64,000 nucleotides of DNA from Clostridioides difficile (lineage in GTDB: Bacteria > Bacillota > Clostridia > Peptostreptococcales > Peptostreptococcaceae). Numbering within the stretch: position 1 is the stretch's first letter; each line of letters begins with the position of its first letter. The translations under genes were made by a program, and so were the position numbers. Shown here piece after piece: positions 26,090 through 35,507 of this stretch. The DNA lies in contig JABBZI010000008.1 of NCBI GenBank assembly GCA_012955965.1, forward strand, positions 62,001 to 126,000, in the 5' to 3' direction. A model generated the notes under the pieces. It had not been told where the DNA came from. It worked only from the letters and a program-made list of their open reading frames with translations, and searched no databases.

Positions 26090-26365
26090 TTATCCTCGCA
26101 TATCCTCTATCATTTTTTTAGCAATTTCTTCTGGTTTTATTTTGTAAGTTCCATTTTCTAATGCGCTCTTTATCTCATCTATTTTTTTATTTCTAATAGT
26201 CTCATCACTCATATTTGATATACTTGCCATTTCCTTCGCAAATTTAGATAGCTCTATCTTGTCTGTTTTACTGGTTTTTTGAACTTCTTGAACTTTTTTT
26301 ACATCTGGTGCATTCTTTAAATAGTTATTTATTACAATATTTGAACTCACATTTTTAATATCCAT
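26090..26365 (-). CDS. flgM: Anti-sigma factor FlgM
   Basis: The 91-residue protein ends with the conserved C-terminal sigma-binding region (VQKTSKTDKIELSKFAKEMASISNMSDETIRNKKIDEIKSALENGTYKIKPEEIAKKMIEDM). It holds SigD inactive until the hook is complete and it is exported. GGAGG precedes the ATG and a SigD-type promoter lies about 40 bases upstream, giving the usual feedback. Confidence 0.95.
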   Translation of the reverse strand: MDIKNVSSNIVINNYLKNAPDVKKVQEVQKTSKTDKIELSKFAKEMASISNMSDETIRNKKIDEIKSALENGTYKIKPEEIAKKMIEDMRG

Positions 26366-26400
26366 AGTTTCACCTCCAAAATTACATTCTTATATTTTAA

Positions 26401-26427
26401 TTATCGCTCAGAAAATAAAAACATTTA
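26401..26427 (-). promoter_or_regulatory. SigD-type promoter of flgM operon
   Basis: On the minus strand TAAA (26427-26424) and AGCGATAA (about 26408-26401) are separated by about 15 bases, matching the SigD pattern TAAA-N15-GCCGATAA with one change. It follows a terminator, so flgM to fliD can be a separate late transcript. Confidence 0.7.
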
Positions 26428-26459
26428 TATGATTCAAACATATTTTTAATTTTTTATAA

Positions 26460-26507
26460 AAATATCCCCTTAGCTAAACTTATACAGAATAACTTAAAGG
26501 GATACTA
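26460..26507 (-). terminator. Probable terminator after the SpoA-domain gene
   Basis: An imperfect hairpin (TATCCCTTTAAGTTA with TAGCTAAGGGGATA) is followed on the minus strand by TATTTTTATAAAAAATT. It separates the first three F3 genes from the flgM operon. Confidence 0.6.
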
Positions 26508-26516
26508 TTTGAAATG

Positions 26517-26831
26517 TTAATTTATATCTGAATCTTCTATTTTAGATAATCTTATAGATAATTTATCATTTGTAATAATGCTTTCTCCATAAGCAAACAA
26601 TCTATCATTTGCATATATATCTAATTTCTCATCTACATTCTTATTTAATTTTATTATAGAGCCTTCTTTTAAATCTAATATGTTTTTTATTGTTTCTGTT
26701 GTTTTTCCTATAGAAACAGATACATTTACTTTTGCATTAAAAACATTTTGATTTTCTTCTATAACTCCAGTCTTTTCTTCTATTAGTTGACCAAAATTCA
26801 ATTCATATATATCCTCTTTTTTGTTATTCAT
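26517..26831 (-). CDS. Short stand-alone SpoA/FliN-C domain protein
   Basis: The 104-residue protein is a single surface-presentation-of-antigens domain (NVSVSIGKTTETIKNILDLKEGSIIKLNKNVDEKLDIYANDRLFAYGESIITNDKLSIRLSKI), the C-terminal fold of FliN and FliM. In C. difficile the main fliM/fliN genes are in F1, so this is an extra short FliN-like subunit of the C-ring. It is followed by a terminator and preceded by a YaaR-like gene. Confidence 0.88.
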   Translation of the reverse strand: MNNKKEDIYELNFGQLIEEKTGVIEENQNVFNAKVNVSVSIGKTTETIKNILDLKEGSIIKLNKNVDEKLDIYANDRLFAYGESIITNDKLSIRLSKIEDSDIN

Positions 26832-26854
26832 AAAACTTTTCTCCTTGTATAACC

Positions 26855-27283
26855 TTATCTATACATGTCTATTAACAAGCCTTGTATCATATCAACAGTA
26901 GAAACAATATCTATATTTTCTTTTTCTTCACTAATCAACTTATTAGTCATATCCTCAAGTTTATTATCAACAATCTTTACATTTTTGTAATACTGATGCT
27001 CCCAAAAACTACTATTTTTATCAAGTGTATACATGTTATCTACAACAGATTTTAAATATTCTTTTACAGCATTTTTATACTTATTAATATCTCCATAGTT
27101 TTGAGTAAGTACAAGCCTCTCTCCAGCCTTTTTTACACTTTCAAAATTCCTTTTTATATCTTCTAATGAAGAAGATTGTTTTACAAAACTTAGGCTATCA
27201 GAAAATTTATTATTTTCCTTTGTTTTCTTCACTTCTATATTTCTACTTGGACTTATGTTTAGCTTATCTACATTTATACCCAT
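26855..27283 (-). CDS. YaaR-family (DUF327) flagellar-locus protein
   Basis: The 142-residue charged helical protein (VKKAGERLVLTQNYGDINKYKNAVKEYLKSVVDNMYTLDKNSSFWEHQYYKNVKIVDNKLEDMTNKLI) resembles the YaaR/DUF327 family, found near flagellar or motility genes in Clostridia. The function is unknown. It is 8 bases after the lytic transglycosylase and shares its operon. Confidence 0.75.
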   Translation of the reverse strand: MGINVDKLNISPSRNIEVKKTKENNKFSDSLSFVKQSSSLEDIKRNFESVKKAGERLVLTQNYGDINKYKNAVKEYLKSVVDNMYTLDKNSSFWEHQYYKNVKIVDNKLEDMTNKLISEEKENIDIVSTVDMIQGLLIDMYR

Positions 27284-27291
27284 AATAAAGC

Positions 27292-27960
27292 CTACCCTCT
27301 ATAGTATTTCATAACCTTAGGAATATAATTTTGTGTTTCTTTTGGCATTTTATATAAATCAGAAATTGATTCTACCCCTCTGCTTTTCATCCTTCCAGGA
27401 CCACCATTGTATGCCATCAGTCCCATTTCTATACTACCTCCAAACATGTCTATATATTCCTTAATGTGCCTAGTTCCCGCATCTATATTCTGTTCTATAT
27501 TAAAAGGGTCTGTAACACCCAAGTCTCTGCAATTTTCTGGCATAAGTTGCATAAGACCTTTAGCACCAGCAGAAGAAACAGTATTAGGATTAAAATCCGA
27601 TTCAACTTTAATTATTGCTTTTATAAGATTCGAATCCACATTATATCTTTTTGATGCTTGCTCTACAGCATTTTCAATTCTTGACTTTGTACTTTTATCT
27701 TTTATATCCACATCTATAAACTTACTAGATGTATTATTTACTACATTATCAAGCTCATCAAATAAATTTTCAGAATTAGATGATAAATTGTAGCCATTAG
27801 AAGTCTGTTGATTATTTTGTGATAATGCTTTCAATAAAGTTATCATAATCACATCAAATCCAGATGAATTATTAGATGTACAATTACATTGATTTGTAGT
27901 GTTGCTACCAGATAATTGAGTCAATGCCAACATATTAATTAGTGAACTTATCTCATTCAA
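27292..27960 (-). CDS. Lytic transglycosylase (SLT domain), first gene of F3; TTG start
   Basis: The SLT domain spans about the last 120 residues: VDSNLIKAIIKVESDFNPNTVSSAGAKGLMQLMPENCRDLGV with catalytic Glu in VESDF, then AYNGGPGRM and TQNYIPKV. It likely opens peptidoglycan for the flagellar rod. The reading frame is open to an ATG at 28026, but that overlaps rmlB. A TTG at 27960 has AGGGGAG 7 bases upstream and gives a 222-residue protein, so TTG is preferred. Confidence 0.9.
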   Translation of the reverse strand: MNEISSLINMLALTQLSGSNTTNQCNCTSNNSSGFDVIMITLLKALSQNNQQTSNGYNLSSNSENLFDELDNVVNNTSSKFIDVDIKDKSTKSRIENAVEQASKRYNVDSNLIKAIIKVESDFNPNTVSSAGAKGLMQLMPENCRDLGVTDPFNIEQNIDAGTRHIKEYIDMFGGSIEMGLMAYNGGPGRMKSRGVESISDLYKMPKETQNYIPKVMKYYRG

Positions 27961-27998
27961 TATGAAACTCCCCTTTCTAGATTTTATAAACTTTAAAA

Positions 27999-28982
27999 TT
28001 AAACTGATAAAATAGCTTTCCACCAATATTCATGTTCTATATACCATTTAACGGTTTCTTTTATACCTAAATCAAAATCATATTTTGCCTTCCAACCTAA
28101 CTCACTTTCTATTTTAGATGGGTCTATGGCATATCTTAAATCATGACCAGGTCTATCCTTTACATAGGATATCAAATCCTCAGACTTATCTAAAAGGTTT
28201 AATATGATTTTTACTATCTCTACATTACTTCTTTCATTATGACCACCTATATTGTAAATTTCACCTATATTACCTTTATGTATTATTAAGTCTATAGCAG
28301 TACAATGGTCATATACATGTAACCAATCTCTCACATTTGCTCCATTACCATACACTGGTAAGCTCTTATCCTCTAATGTATTTAGAATCATAAGAGGGAT
28401 TAATTTTTCAGGAAAATGATATGGTCCATAATTATTTGAGCATCTAGAGATTGTTATTGGCAATCCATATGTTCTGTAGTAAGAGTTCACTAATAAATCT
28501 GCTGCCGCTTTAGATGCTGAGTAAGGAGAACTTGGATTAATAGCTGACTTTTCTGTAAAGAATAAATCCTTTCTATCAATTGGTAAATCACCATAGACTT
28601 CATCTGTAGAAATCTGATGATATCTTTTTATTCCATATTTTCTACATGCATCCAAAAGAACTTGCGTCCCTATAATATTTGTTTGTATAAATAATTGTGG
28701 ATTTTCAACTGACCTATCCACATGAGATTCTGCAGCAAAATTAACAACTATATCAAACTTTTCTTCTTCAAATAATTTATAAACATTTTCCCTATCTGAG
28801 ATATCACCTTTAACAAACCTATATTTAGAATTATCTTGTATATCTCTTAAGGTTTCCAGATTACCAGCATAAGTCAACAGGTCTAAATTAACAACAAAAC
28901 AATCTACATACTTATTAAGCATATAATGTACAAAATTACTCCCAATAAATCCTGCTCCTCCAGTTATCAGTATTTTTTTCAT
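27999..28982 (-). CDS. rmlB: dTDP-glucose 4,6-dehydratase RmlB
   Basis: The 327-residue SDR starts MKKILITGGAGFIGSNFVHYM and carries STDEVYGDL, the YSASKAA Tyr-Lys pair, RCSNNYGPYHFPEKLIP and NVRDWLHVYDH. It converts dTDP-glucose to dTDP-4-keto-6-deoxyglucose, the precursor of dTDP-rhamnose and of the amino sugars that F2 aminotransferases may make. It is last in the order rmlD-rmlA-rmlC-rmlB and directly precedes F3. Confidence 0.96.
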   Translation of the reverse strand: MKKILITGGAGFIGSNFVHYMLNKYVDCFVVNLDLLTYAGNLETLRDIQDNSKYRFVKGDISDRENVYKLFEEEKFDIVVNFAAESHVDRSVENPQLFIQTNIIGTQVLLDACRKYGIKRYHQISTDEVYGDLPIDRKDLFFTEKSAINPSSPYSASKAAADLLVNSYYRTYGLPITISRCSNNYGPYHFPEKLIPLMILNTLEDKSLPVYGNGANVRDWLHVYDHCTAIDLIIHKGNIGEIYNIGGHNERSNVEIVKIILNLLDKSEDLISYVKDRPGHDLRYAIDPSKIESELGWKAKYDFDLGIKETVKWYIEHEYWWKAILSV

Positions 28983-29017
28983 ATTTTTCTCCTAAATGTT
29001 AATTCTAATAAATTTTA

Positions 29018-29575
29018 TTAACCTTCTATACAAATGTCTTTAAAACTTTTTTGTGTTCTGTCCTTTGCTGACAGTAATATTTCTTCAATTTCTTCTAAAG
29101 GCCAATCAATCGATATTTGCTCATCATTCCACATAAAGCCACTTTCAAATTCTGGATGATAATAGTTTGTACATTTATAAGTAAATATAGCTTTTTCTGA
29201 CAAAACTAAAAATCCATGTGCAAATCCTTCTGGGATATAAAATTGCCTTTTATTTTTATCAGACAGTATTACTCCTACCCACTCTCCAAGTGTTTGTGAA
29301 TCTTTTCTTAAGTCAACTGCAACATCGAAAACTTCTCCCTCTATAACTCTAACTAATTTACCTTGGGGATACTTACTTTGAAAATGCATTCCTCTTAAAA
29401 CACCTTTCCTTGAGCTAGATTCATTATCTTGAATAAAACACATATCAAGCCCCTGCTCCATGAAATCCTTTTTATTGTAACTTTCCATAAAATATCCTCT
29501 TTCATCACAAAACACATTTGGCTCAACTATGTATAACCCTTCTATTCTTGTCTTTATAAAATTAAATTTTCCCAT
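29018..29575 (-). CDS. rmlC: dTDP-4-dehydrorhamnose 3,5-epimerase RmlC
   Basis: The 185-residue cupin has the RmlC motifs CDERGYFMESY, FIQDNESSSRKGVLRGMHFQ (catalytic His), FDVAVDLRKDS and FYIPEGFAHGFLVL. It epimerises dTDP-4-keto-6-deoxyglucose at C3 and C5. It is encoded between rmlA and rmlB. Confidence 0.97.
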   Translation of the reverse strand: MGKFNFIKTRIEGLYIVEPNVFCDERGYFMESYNKKDFMEQGLDMCFIQDNESSSRKGVLRGMHFQSKYPQGKLVRVIEGEVFDVAVDLRKDSQTLGEWVGVILSDKNKRQFYIPEGFAHGFLVLSEKAIFTYKCTNYYHPEFESGFMWNDEQISIDWPLEEIEEILLSAKDRTQKSFKDICIEG

Positions 29576-29623
29576 TACAATAAGCTCCCTTAATAAACTT
29601 TATAATAAATTTTATTTACCACA

Positions 29624-30493
29624 TTACATGTCTTCACTAGCCAATTTTAACAGATATTGACCATACTCAGTTTTTATAAGTGGTTTGGCTAATTTCATTA
29701 ATTGTTCTTTACTTATATATTCTTTTGTATATGCAATCTCTTCTAAACACGCTATGTACAATCCTTGTCTTGTTTGAACCACTTCAACATAATTAGAAGC
29801 GTCTAATAACCCTTTATGTGTACCAGTATCAAGCCAAGCCATACCTCTTCCTAAAAGTTCCACTTTTAGTTTTCCTCGTTTTAGATATTCATTATTTATA
29901 GAAGTTATTTCTAATTCACCTCTATCTGAAGGCTCAACAAGCTTTGCTATATCTACAACATCACTATCATAAAAATATAATCCTGGTATAGCATAATTAG
30001 ATTTAGGTATTTTAGGTTTTTCTTCTATTGATAAAACATTAAAATCTTTATCAAATTCTACAACACCAAACGCATTTGGATTACTAACATGATATCCAAA
30101 TATAGTTGCTCCAGTTCTTTTAACTGCATTCTCTAATCTTTCACTAAAGCCATATCCATAAAATATATTATCACCTAATACAAGAGATACACTGTCATTC
30201 CCTATAAATTCTTCTCCTATTATAAATGCTTCTGCAATACCATTTGGTTTCTCTTGAGTTGCATATGTTATTTTAAGACCTAATGAACTTCCATCTCCAA
30301 ATAGTTCCTCAAATGCAGTTATATCTCTTGGTGTTGATATTATCAATATATCTTGTATACCTGCCAACATAAGAACTGACATAGGGTAATATATCATTGG
30401 CTTATCATATATTGGAAGTGTTTGTTTTGATATACATTTTGTTATAGGATATAGTCTTGTGCCGGACCCTCCTGCTAAAATAATTCCTTTCAT
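29624..30493 (-). CDS. rmlA: Glucose-1-phosphate thymidylyltransferase RmlA
   Basis: The 289-residue nucleotidyltransferase starts [37 protein letters not shown] (the GGSGTRL...K signature), with VLGDNIFYG and AWLDTGTH. It makes dTDP-glucose, the first step for rhamnose and related dTDP sugars. A 108-base AT-rich gap separates it from rmlD, so it may have its own promoter. Confidence 0.97.
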   Translation of the reverse strand: MKGIILAGGSGTRLYPITKCISKQTLPIYDKPMIYYPMSVLMLAGIQDILIISTPRDITAFEELFGDGSSLGLKITYATQEKPNGIAEAFIIGEEFIGNDSVSLVLGDNIFYGYGFSERLENAVKRTGATIFGYHVSNPNAFGVVEFDKDFNVLSIEEKPKIPKSNYAIPGLYFYDSDVVDIAKLVEPSDRGELEITSINNEYLKRGKLKVELLGRGMAWLDTGTHKGLLDASNYVEVVQTRQGLYIACLEEIAYTKEYISKEQLMKLAKPLIKTEYGQYLLKLASEDM

Positions 30494-30601
30494 ATTTATT
30501 CCATCCTTAAATTTACTTTGTCATATTGTTATTATCGGATAAATAGAAAAAATATTTATATTTTATGAAATATCTTATTTTATTTTCTACAAATAAAATA
30601 T

Positions 30602-31474
30602 TTATCTTGTGTTGATGTCATATTCTTTTAGGTACTCTTCTATAGACTCTTCCCACTTTCTAAATGAATTTAGCCCAATTAATTTCAGCATAAAGTTATC
30701 AAGTACAGAATATTGTGGTCTTTGAACTTTACTCTTAAAATCTTTACTTTTAATTCGATTTACTTTTATATCTATATTTTTTAACTCAAATATATTTTTG
30801 GCAAAGTCATACCAGCTACACTCACCTTCACATGTAGCATGATAAACTCCATAATTTTTTGTCTCCATGAGTTTTATTATAACCCTCGTTAAATCTACAG
30901 TACTCGTTGGACTTCCAAATTGATCATCAACTACATTAACTTCTTTATTTTCTTCAGAAAGTTTTATCATAGTCTTCACAAAATTATTTCCATCCCCATA
31001 AAGCCAGGCTGTTCTAAATATAAAATACTTATTTGAAAATTGTTCTACAAATCTTTCTCCCATAAGTTTACTCTTTCCATATACAGAAATAGATTCAGTT
31101 TTATCATCTTCTTTATAAGGACATTTAGAAAGACCATTGAATACATAATCAGTTGATATATGAACAAGATTAGCATTCACCTTTTCTGATGCTATCGCTA
31201 TATTTCTAGCTCCTAAAGCATTTATTTTATACGCAACATCTATATGGCTTTCACACTCATCAACCTTTGTATATGATGCACAATTTATAACTATATCAGG
31301 TTTATTATACAAAATAAAATTATCTACATTAGTTTGATTAGATATATCTAAATCATTTCTTGTTGTAGCTAATATACTATATTTTAATTGATTCATACTT
31401 TTATTGATTTCCTCCAATTGTTTCACCAATTCTCTACCTAACTGACCATTAGCCCCTGTTATTAATACTTTCAT
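30602..31474 (-). CDS. rmlD: dTDP-4-dehydrorhamnose reductase RmlD
   Basis: The 290-residue SDR starts MKVLITGANGQLGRELVKQL and has HISTDYVFNG, YGKSKLMGE (Tyr-Lys pair) and RTAWLYGDGNNFVKTM. It completes dTDP-L-rhamnose. It is first in the rml set, behind a GGAGGG RBS and a TATAAT box at 31527-31522, and downstream of the pur operon terminator. Confidence 0.96.
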   Translation of the reverse strand: MKVLITGANGQLGRELVKQLEEINKSMNQLKYSILATTRNDLDISNQTNVDNFILYNKPDIVINCASYTKVDECESHIDVAYKINALGARNIAIASEKVNANLVHISTDYVFNGLSKCPYKEDDKTESISVYGKSKLMGERFVEQFSNKYFIFRTAWLYGDGNNFVKTMIKLSEENKEVNVVDDQFGSPTSTVDLTRVIIKLMETKNYGVYHATCEGECSWYDFAKNIFELKNIDIKVNRIKSKDFKSKVQRPQYSVLDNFMLKLIGLNSFRKWEESIEEYLKEYDINTR

Positions 31475-31572
31475 TGATTATGCTTACCCTCCAATAAATA
31501 TTCATCATTATTTAATAATTAATTATAACATAGCTTATATTTTGACTCGAATAGAATATATTTTTATGTAAG

Positions 31573-31622
31573 TAAAAAAGAGATGTAATATTAAATGATT
31601 ATCATCATATTATTACATCTCT
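31573..31622 (-). terminator. Terminator of the pur operon
   Basis: AGAGATGTAATA and TATTACATCTCT form a 12-bp stem around an AT-rich loop with a second small hairpin, followed on the minus strand by TTTTTTA. It ends purL and isolates the rml genes. Confidence 0.87.
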
Positions 31623-31676
31623 CTAAGTTTAAATATCCAAAATATAAATTGTAATTATCAATTAATTATCTAAACC

Positions 31677-34600
31677 TTATCTAAAATACTTAACTCCAGA
31701 TTCAAATATCTTCTGGTCTTTTTCACCTATAATATTCTTATATACTTCCTCACCAATTCTCTCAGAATGTCCCATCTTACCAAACACTCTACCATCAGCA
31801 CTAGTTATACCTTCAACAGCATAGAATGAACCATTTGGATTAAATTCAATATCATAAGTAGCTTCGTTATTAAAATCAACATACTGAGTTGCCACTTGCC
31901 CATTAGCAATTAATTCTCTCATAACTTCTTCACTAGCAACAAATTTACCTTCTCCATGAGAAACTGCTATATTATGAATATCACCAACATTAGTTTGAGC
32001 TAACCAAGGAGATTTATTAGAAGAAATTCTAGTTCTAGCAATCTTAGCTTGGTGACGACCAATATTGTTGTAAGTAAGTGTTGGTGCATTTTCACTTTGA
32101 ACTCTTATTTCTCCATATGGAACTAATCCTAATTTTATTAATACTTGGAACCCATTACAAATGCCTAGCATTAGACCATCTTTTTTAGTTAAAAACTCAT
32201 TTATAGCTTCTTGTACTCTAGGATTTCTAAATACAGTAGCTATAAATTTACCAGAACCATCTGGCTCATCACCTGCACTAAATCCACCTGGCAACATTAT
32301 TATTTGAGAAGATTTTATCTCATTTACTATTGTATCTATAGAATCTTCTATATCTTTATAAGTTAAATTCTTAAATACTCTTATATTCGCATTAGCTCCT
32401 GCTCTTTCAAATGCTCTTGCAGAGTCATATTCACAGTTTGTTCCAGGGAATGCTGGTATAAATACTCTTGGAGTAGCTATACTTAATGATGATTTTTTAG
32501 CCTCTCCTTGTGAAATATAACTTATAGTCTCTATCTTTGATTTTACCTCTTCTGCTTTAGTTGGGAATATAGGCTCTAAAGTACCACAATGTGCTTTATA
32601 TAATTCATCTAATGAAAGTTCTTCGCCTTTGATGAATAAACTAGCTTCTTTAACTGTACTTCCAAGCACTATGTAATTATATCCATCTAACACATTTAAA
32701 TCATCCTTCGCTAATTCAAGTACTATATTTCCATAACTAGCCTCAAATAATTTATCATCTGTAAGTGCCTTTTCAGCTTCTTCACTAAACTTAAACCCTA
32801 CTTTATTACCAAAAGCCATTTTACTTATTGCTTCACCCACACCTGCAAACCCTAATGCATATGTTGATAAAACTTTATTTCCATGTATAAGTTCTCTTAC
32901 TTTATCCAAATTTTTCTTTAATTCTTCAAAATCTATAACATCATTTTCTGATTTATTTACACATAACATTACTACTTTTGAGTCTGCTTTTTTAAATTCT
33001 GGAGATACTACTTTTCTAGCATCTACTGTATCAACAGCAAATGAAACCAATGTTGGCGGAACTTCAATATCTTTAAATGTACCAGACATACTATCTTTTC
33101 CACCTATAGCAGGTATCTCAAATTTACTTTGTGCATAGAATGCTCCTAAAAGTGCTGAGAATGGTTTACCCCATTTTTCTGGATTGTTACCAAGTTTCTC
33201 AAAATACTCTTGGAATGTAAGTCTTGTCGTACTGTAATTTCCTCCAATAGCAACCAACTTACACACAGATTCTACTACTGCATATAAAGCACCATGGAAT
33301 GGACTCCATTTTCCTACCTTTGGATTGTATCCATAAGTCATTATTGTAGAAGTATTAGTTTCTCCACCAAGTACTGGTATCTTAGCAACCATACCTTGAG
33401 TTGGAGTAGCTTGGTACTTTCCACCAAATGGCATAAGTACTGTATTACCACCAATTGTATTGTCAAACATCTCAACTAATCCTTTTTGAGAACAAACATT
33501 AAGGTCAGATAATACTTTTGTAAATTTATCTTTCATACTTGCACACTTAGCATCTTCTACTATTTCATTAGAGTTAAAGAATGTGTTTTCTTCATCTACT
33601 CTAGTAACATGGACATCAGTAGTTTGTTTTACTCCATTTGTATCCAGGAATTCTCTATTTATATCTACAATTGCTTTTCCATTCCAGAACATTCTTAAAT
33701 ATCCTGTATCTGTTACTGTAGCTACATGTGTAGCTTCTAAGTTTTCTTCTACTGCTAATTGTATAAATTTATCTTTATTTTCTTTTTTTATAGCCACAGC
33801 CATACGCTCTTGTGATTCTGAAATTGAAAGTTCAGTTCCATCAAGTCCATCGTATTTTTTAGGTACTAAGTCTAAGTTTATGTCCAAACTATCAGCAATT
33901 TCACCTATTGCAACACAAACTCCACCTGCTCCAAAGTCATTACATCTTTTTATCATTTGAGCAACTTCTTTATTTCTAAAGAATCTTTGTATTTTTCTTT
34001 CGTTAGGAGCATCTCCTTTTTGAACTTCTGCACTACAAGTTAAGATTGATTCTTCACTATGTTCCTTAGATGAACCAGTTGCTCCTCCACAACCATCTCT
34101 TCCTGTTTTTCCTCCAAGAAGAACTATTACATCTCCTGCTTCTGGTCTTTCTCTTACTACATTTTCTTTTGGTGCTGCTGCTATAACTGCACCTATTTCC
34201 ATTCTCTTTGCAACGAAGTTTTCATCATATACTTCTGCAACTTGTCCAGTTGTAAGACCTATTTGGTTACCATATGAACTATAACCATGAGCCGCTTCTG
34301 TAGTTATTTTTCTCTGCATAAGTTTTCCAGGCAAAGTATCATCTAAAGTTGTTCTTGGGTCAGCACTTCCTGTAACACGCATTGCTTGATAAACATAACT
34401 TCTTCCTGATAATGGGTCTCTTATAGCTCCACCTAGGCAAGTAGCTGCTCCACCAAATGGTTCTATTTCAGTTGGATGGTTATGAGTCTCGTTTTTAAAC
34501 ATTACTAAATATTTTTCCATCTTACCATCAACTTCAACATCTACATTTATACTACATGCATTTATTTCTTCACTTTCATCTAAGTCATTTAATTTTCCAT

Positions 34601-35483
34601 TTTTCTTTAGTTCTTTTACTGCAACTGTAGCTATATCCATCAAACATATATCTTTATGTCTGTTCACATATACATTGTCTCTTGAGTTAAGATACATTTG
34701 ATACGCTTCTTTTACTATATCATTAAACTTACCATCTTCTATTTTTACATTTTCTATTTCAGTCATAAAAGTAGTGTGTCTACAATGATCAGACCAGTAA
34801 GTATCTAGAACTTTTATTTCTGTTATAGTTGGATTTCTTTTTTCTGTATCTTTAAAATATTTTTGAACATGTTGTAAGTCTCCTAAAGTCATTGCTAATC
34901 CTTTTTCACTTACAAATGTTTTTAATCCATCTTCATCTAAATCTATAAACCCGTCTAATACTTCAACTGTTGTTGGTATTTCAGTTTCCATTTTTAATGT
35001 TTCTGGTTTTTCTAAAGATGCTTCTCTGCTATCTACTGGATTTATACAGTAATCTTTTATTTTGGCAAACTCTTCGTCAGTTACTTGACCTGATAATATA
35101 TAAACCTTTGCTGTATTAATAGCAGGTCTTATCCCTTGATTTACAATTTGAACACATTGAGCTGCCCAGTCACCTCTTTGGTCATATTGACCAGGAAGAA
35201 ATTCTATCGCAAATACTCTTTCGCCATTTAATTTTGGTATTTCTTCATAATATACTACATCTAGATTTGGTTCAGAAAATATTGTTTTTGCTGCATTTTC
35301 ATAAACTTCTTCTGATATTCCCTCTACATCATATCTATTTAATATTCTTAAATTTTCTATATTACTTATGTGTAAACTTTCCAACAAGTCTTTTTTTAAA
35401 GCTTTAGCCTCAAGGTCAAAACCTTCTCTTTTTTCAACTAGTACTCTTCTAACCATTGAGTCTTTATTTTCAGTATTCAACAT
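31677..35483 (-). CDS. purL: Phosphoribosylformylglycinamidine synthase PurL (single-chain form)
   Basis: The 1268-residue protein is the long FGAM synthase: a PurS-like N-terminal part (about residues 1-150), the synthetase core with FKNETHNHPTEIEPFGGAATCLGG and two AIRS-like halves, and a C-terminal glutaminase domain (FPGTNCEYDSARAF, LGICNGFQVL with catalytic Cys, HGEGKF). It converts FGAR to FGAM in purine synthesis. It is last in purECFMNHDL; such a fused enzyme replaces purS-purQ-purL. Confidence 0.98.
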   Translation of the reverse strand: MLNTENKDSMVRRVLVEKREGFDLEAKALKKDLLESLHISNIENLRILNRYDVEGISEEVYENAAKTIFSEPNLDVVYYEEIPKLNGERVFAIEFLPGQYDQRGDWAAQCVQIVNQGIRPAINTAKVYILSGQVTDEEFAKIKDYCINPVDSREASLEKPETLKMETEIPTTVEVLDGFIDLDEDGLKTFVSEKGLAMTLGDLQHVQKYFKDTEKRNPTITEIKVLDTYWSDHCRHTTFMTEIENVKIEDGKFNDIVKEAYQMYLNSRDNVYVNRHKDICLMDIATVAVKELKKNGKLNDLDESEEINACSINVDVEVDGKMEKYLVMFKNETHNHPTEIEPFGGAATCLGGAIRDPLSGRSYVYQAMRVTGSADPRTTLDDTLPGKLMQRKITTEAAHGYSSYGNQIGLTTGQVAEVYDENFVAKRMEIGAVIAAAPKENVVRERPEAGDVIVLLGGKTGRDGCGGATGSSKEHSEESILTCSAEVQKGDAPNERKIQRFFRNKEVAQMIKRCNDFGAGGVCVAIGEIADSLDINLDLVPKKYDGLDGTELSISESQERMAVAIKKENKDKFIQLAVEENLEATHVATVTDTGYLRMFWNGKAIVDINREFLDTNGVKQTTDVHVTRVDEENTFFNSNEIVEDAKCASMKDKFTKVLSDLNVCSQKGLVEMFDNTIGGNTVLMPFGGKYQATPTQGMVAKIPVLGGETNTSTIMTYGYNPKVGKWSPFHGALYAVVESVCKLVAIGGNYSTTRLTFQEYFEKLGNNPEKWGKPFSALLGAFYAQSKFEIPAIGGKDSMSGTFKDIEVPPTLVSFAVDTVDARKVVSPEFKKADSKVVMLCVNKSENDVIDFEELKKNLDKVRELIHGNKVLSTYALGFAGVGEAISKMAFGNKVGFKFSEEAEKALTDDKLFEASYGNIVLELAKDDLNVLDGYNYIVLGSTVKEASLFIKGEELSLDELYKAHCGTLEPIFPTKAEEVKSKIETISYISQGEAKKSSLSIATPRVFIPAFPGTNCEYDSARAFERAGANANIRVFKNLTYKDIEDSIDTIVNEIKSSQIIMLPGGFSAGDEPDGSGKFIATVFRNPRVQEAINEFLTKKDGLMLGICNGFQVLIKLGLVPYGEIRVQSENAPTLTYNNIGRHQAKIARTRISSNKSPWLAQTNVGDIHNIAVSHGEGKFVASEEVMRELIANGQVATQYVDFNNEATYDIEFNPNGSFYAVEGITSADGRVFGKMGHSERIGEEVYKNIIGEKDQKIFESGVKYFR

Positions 35484-35507
35484 ACCTTATCCTCCATTTT
35501 AGAAAAA

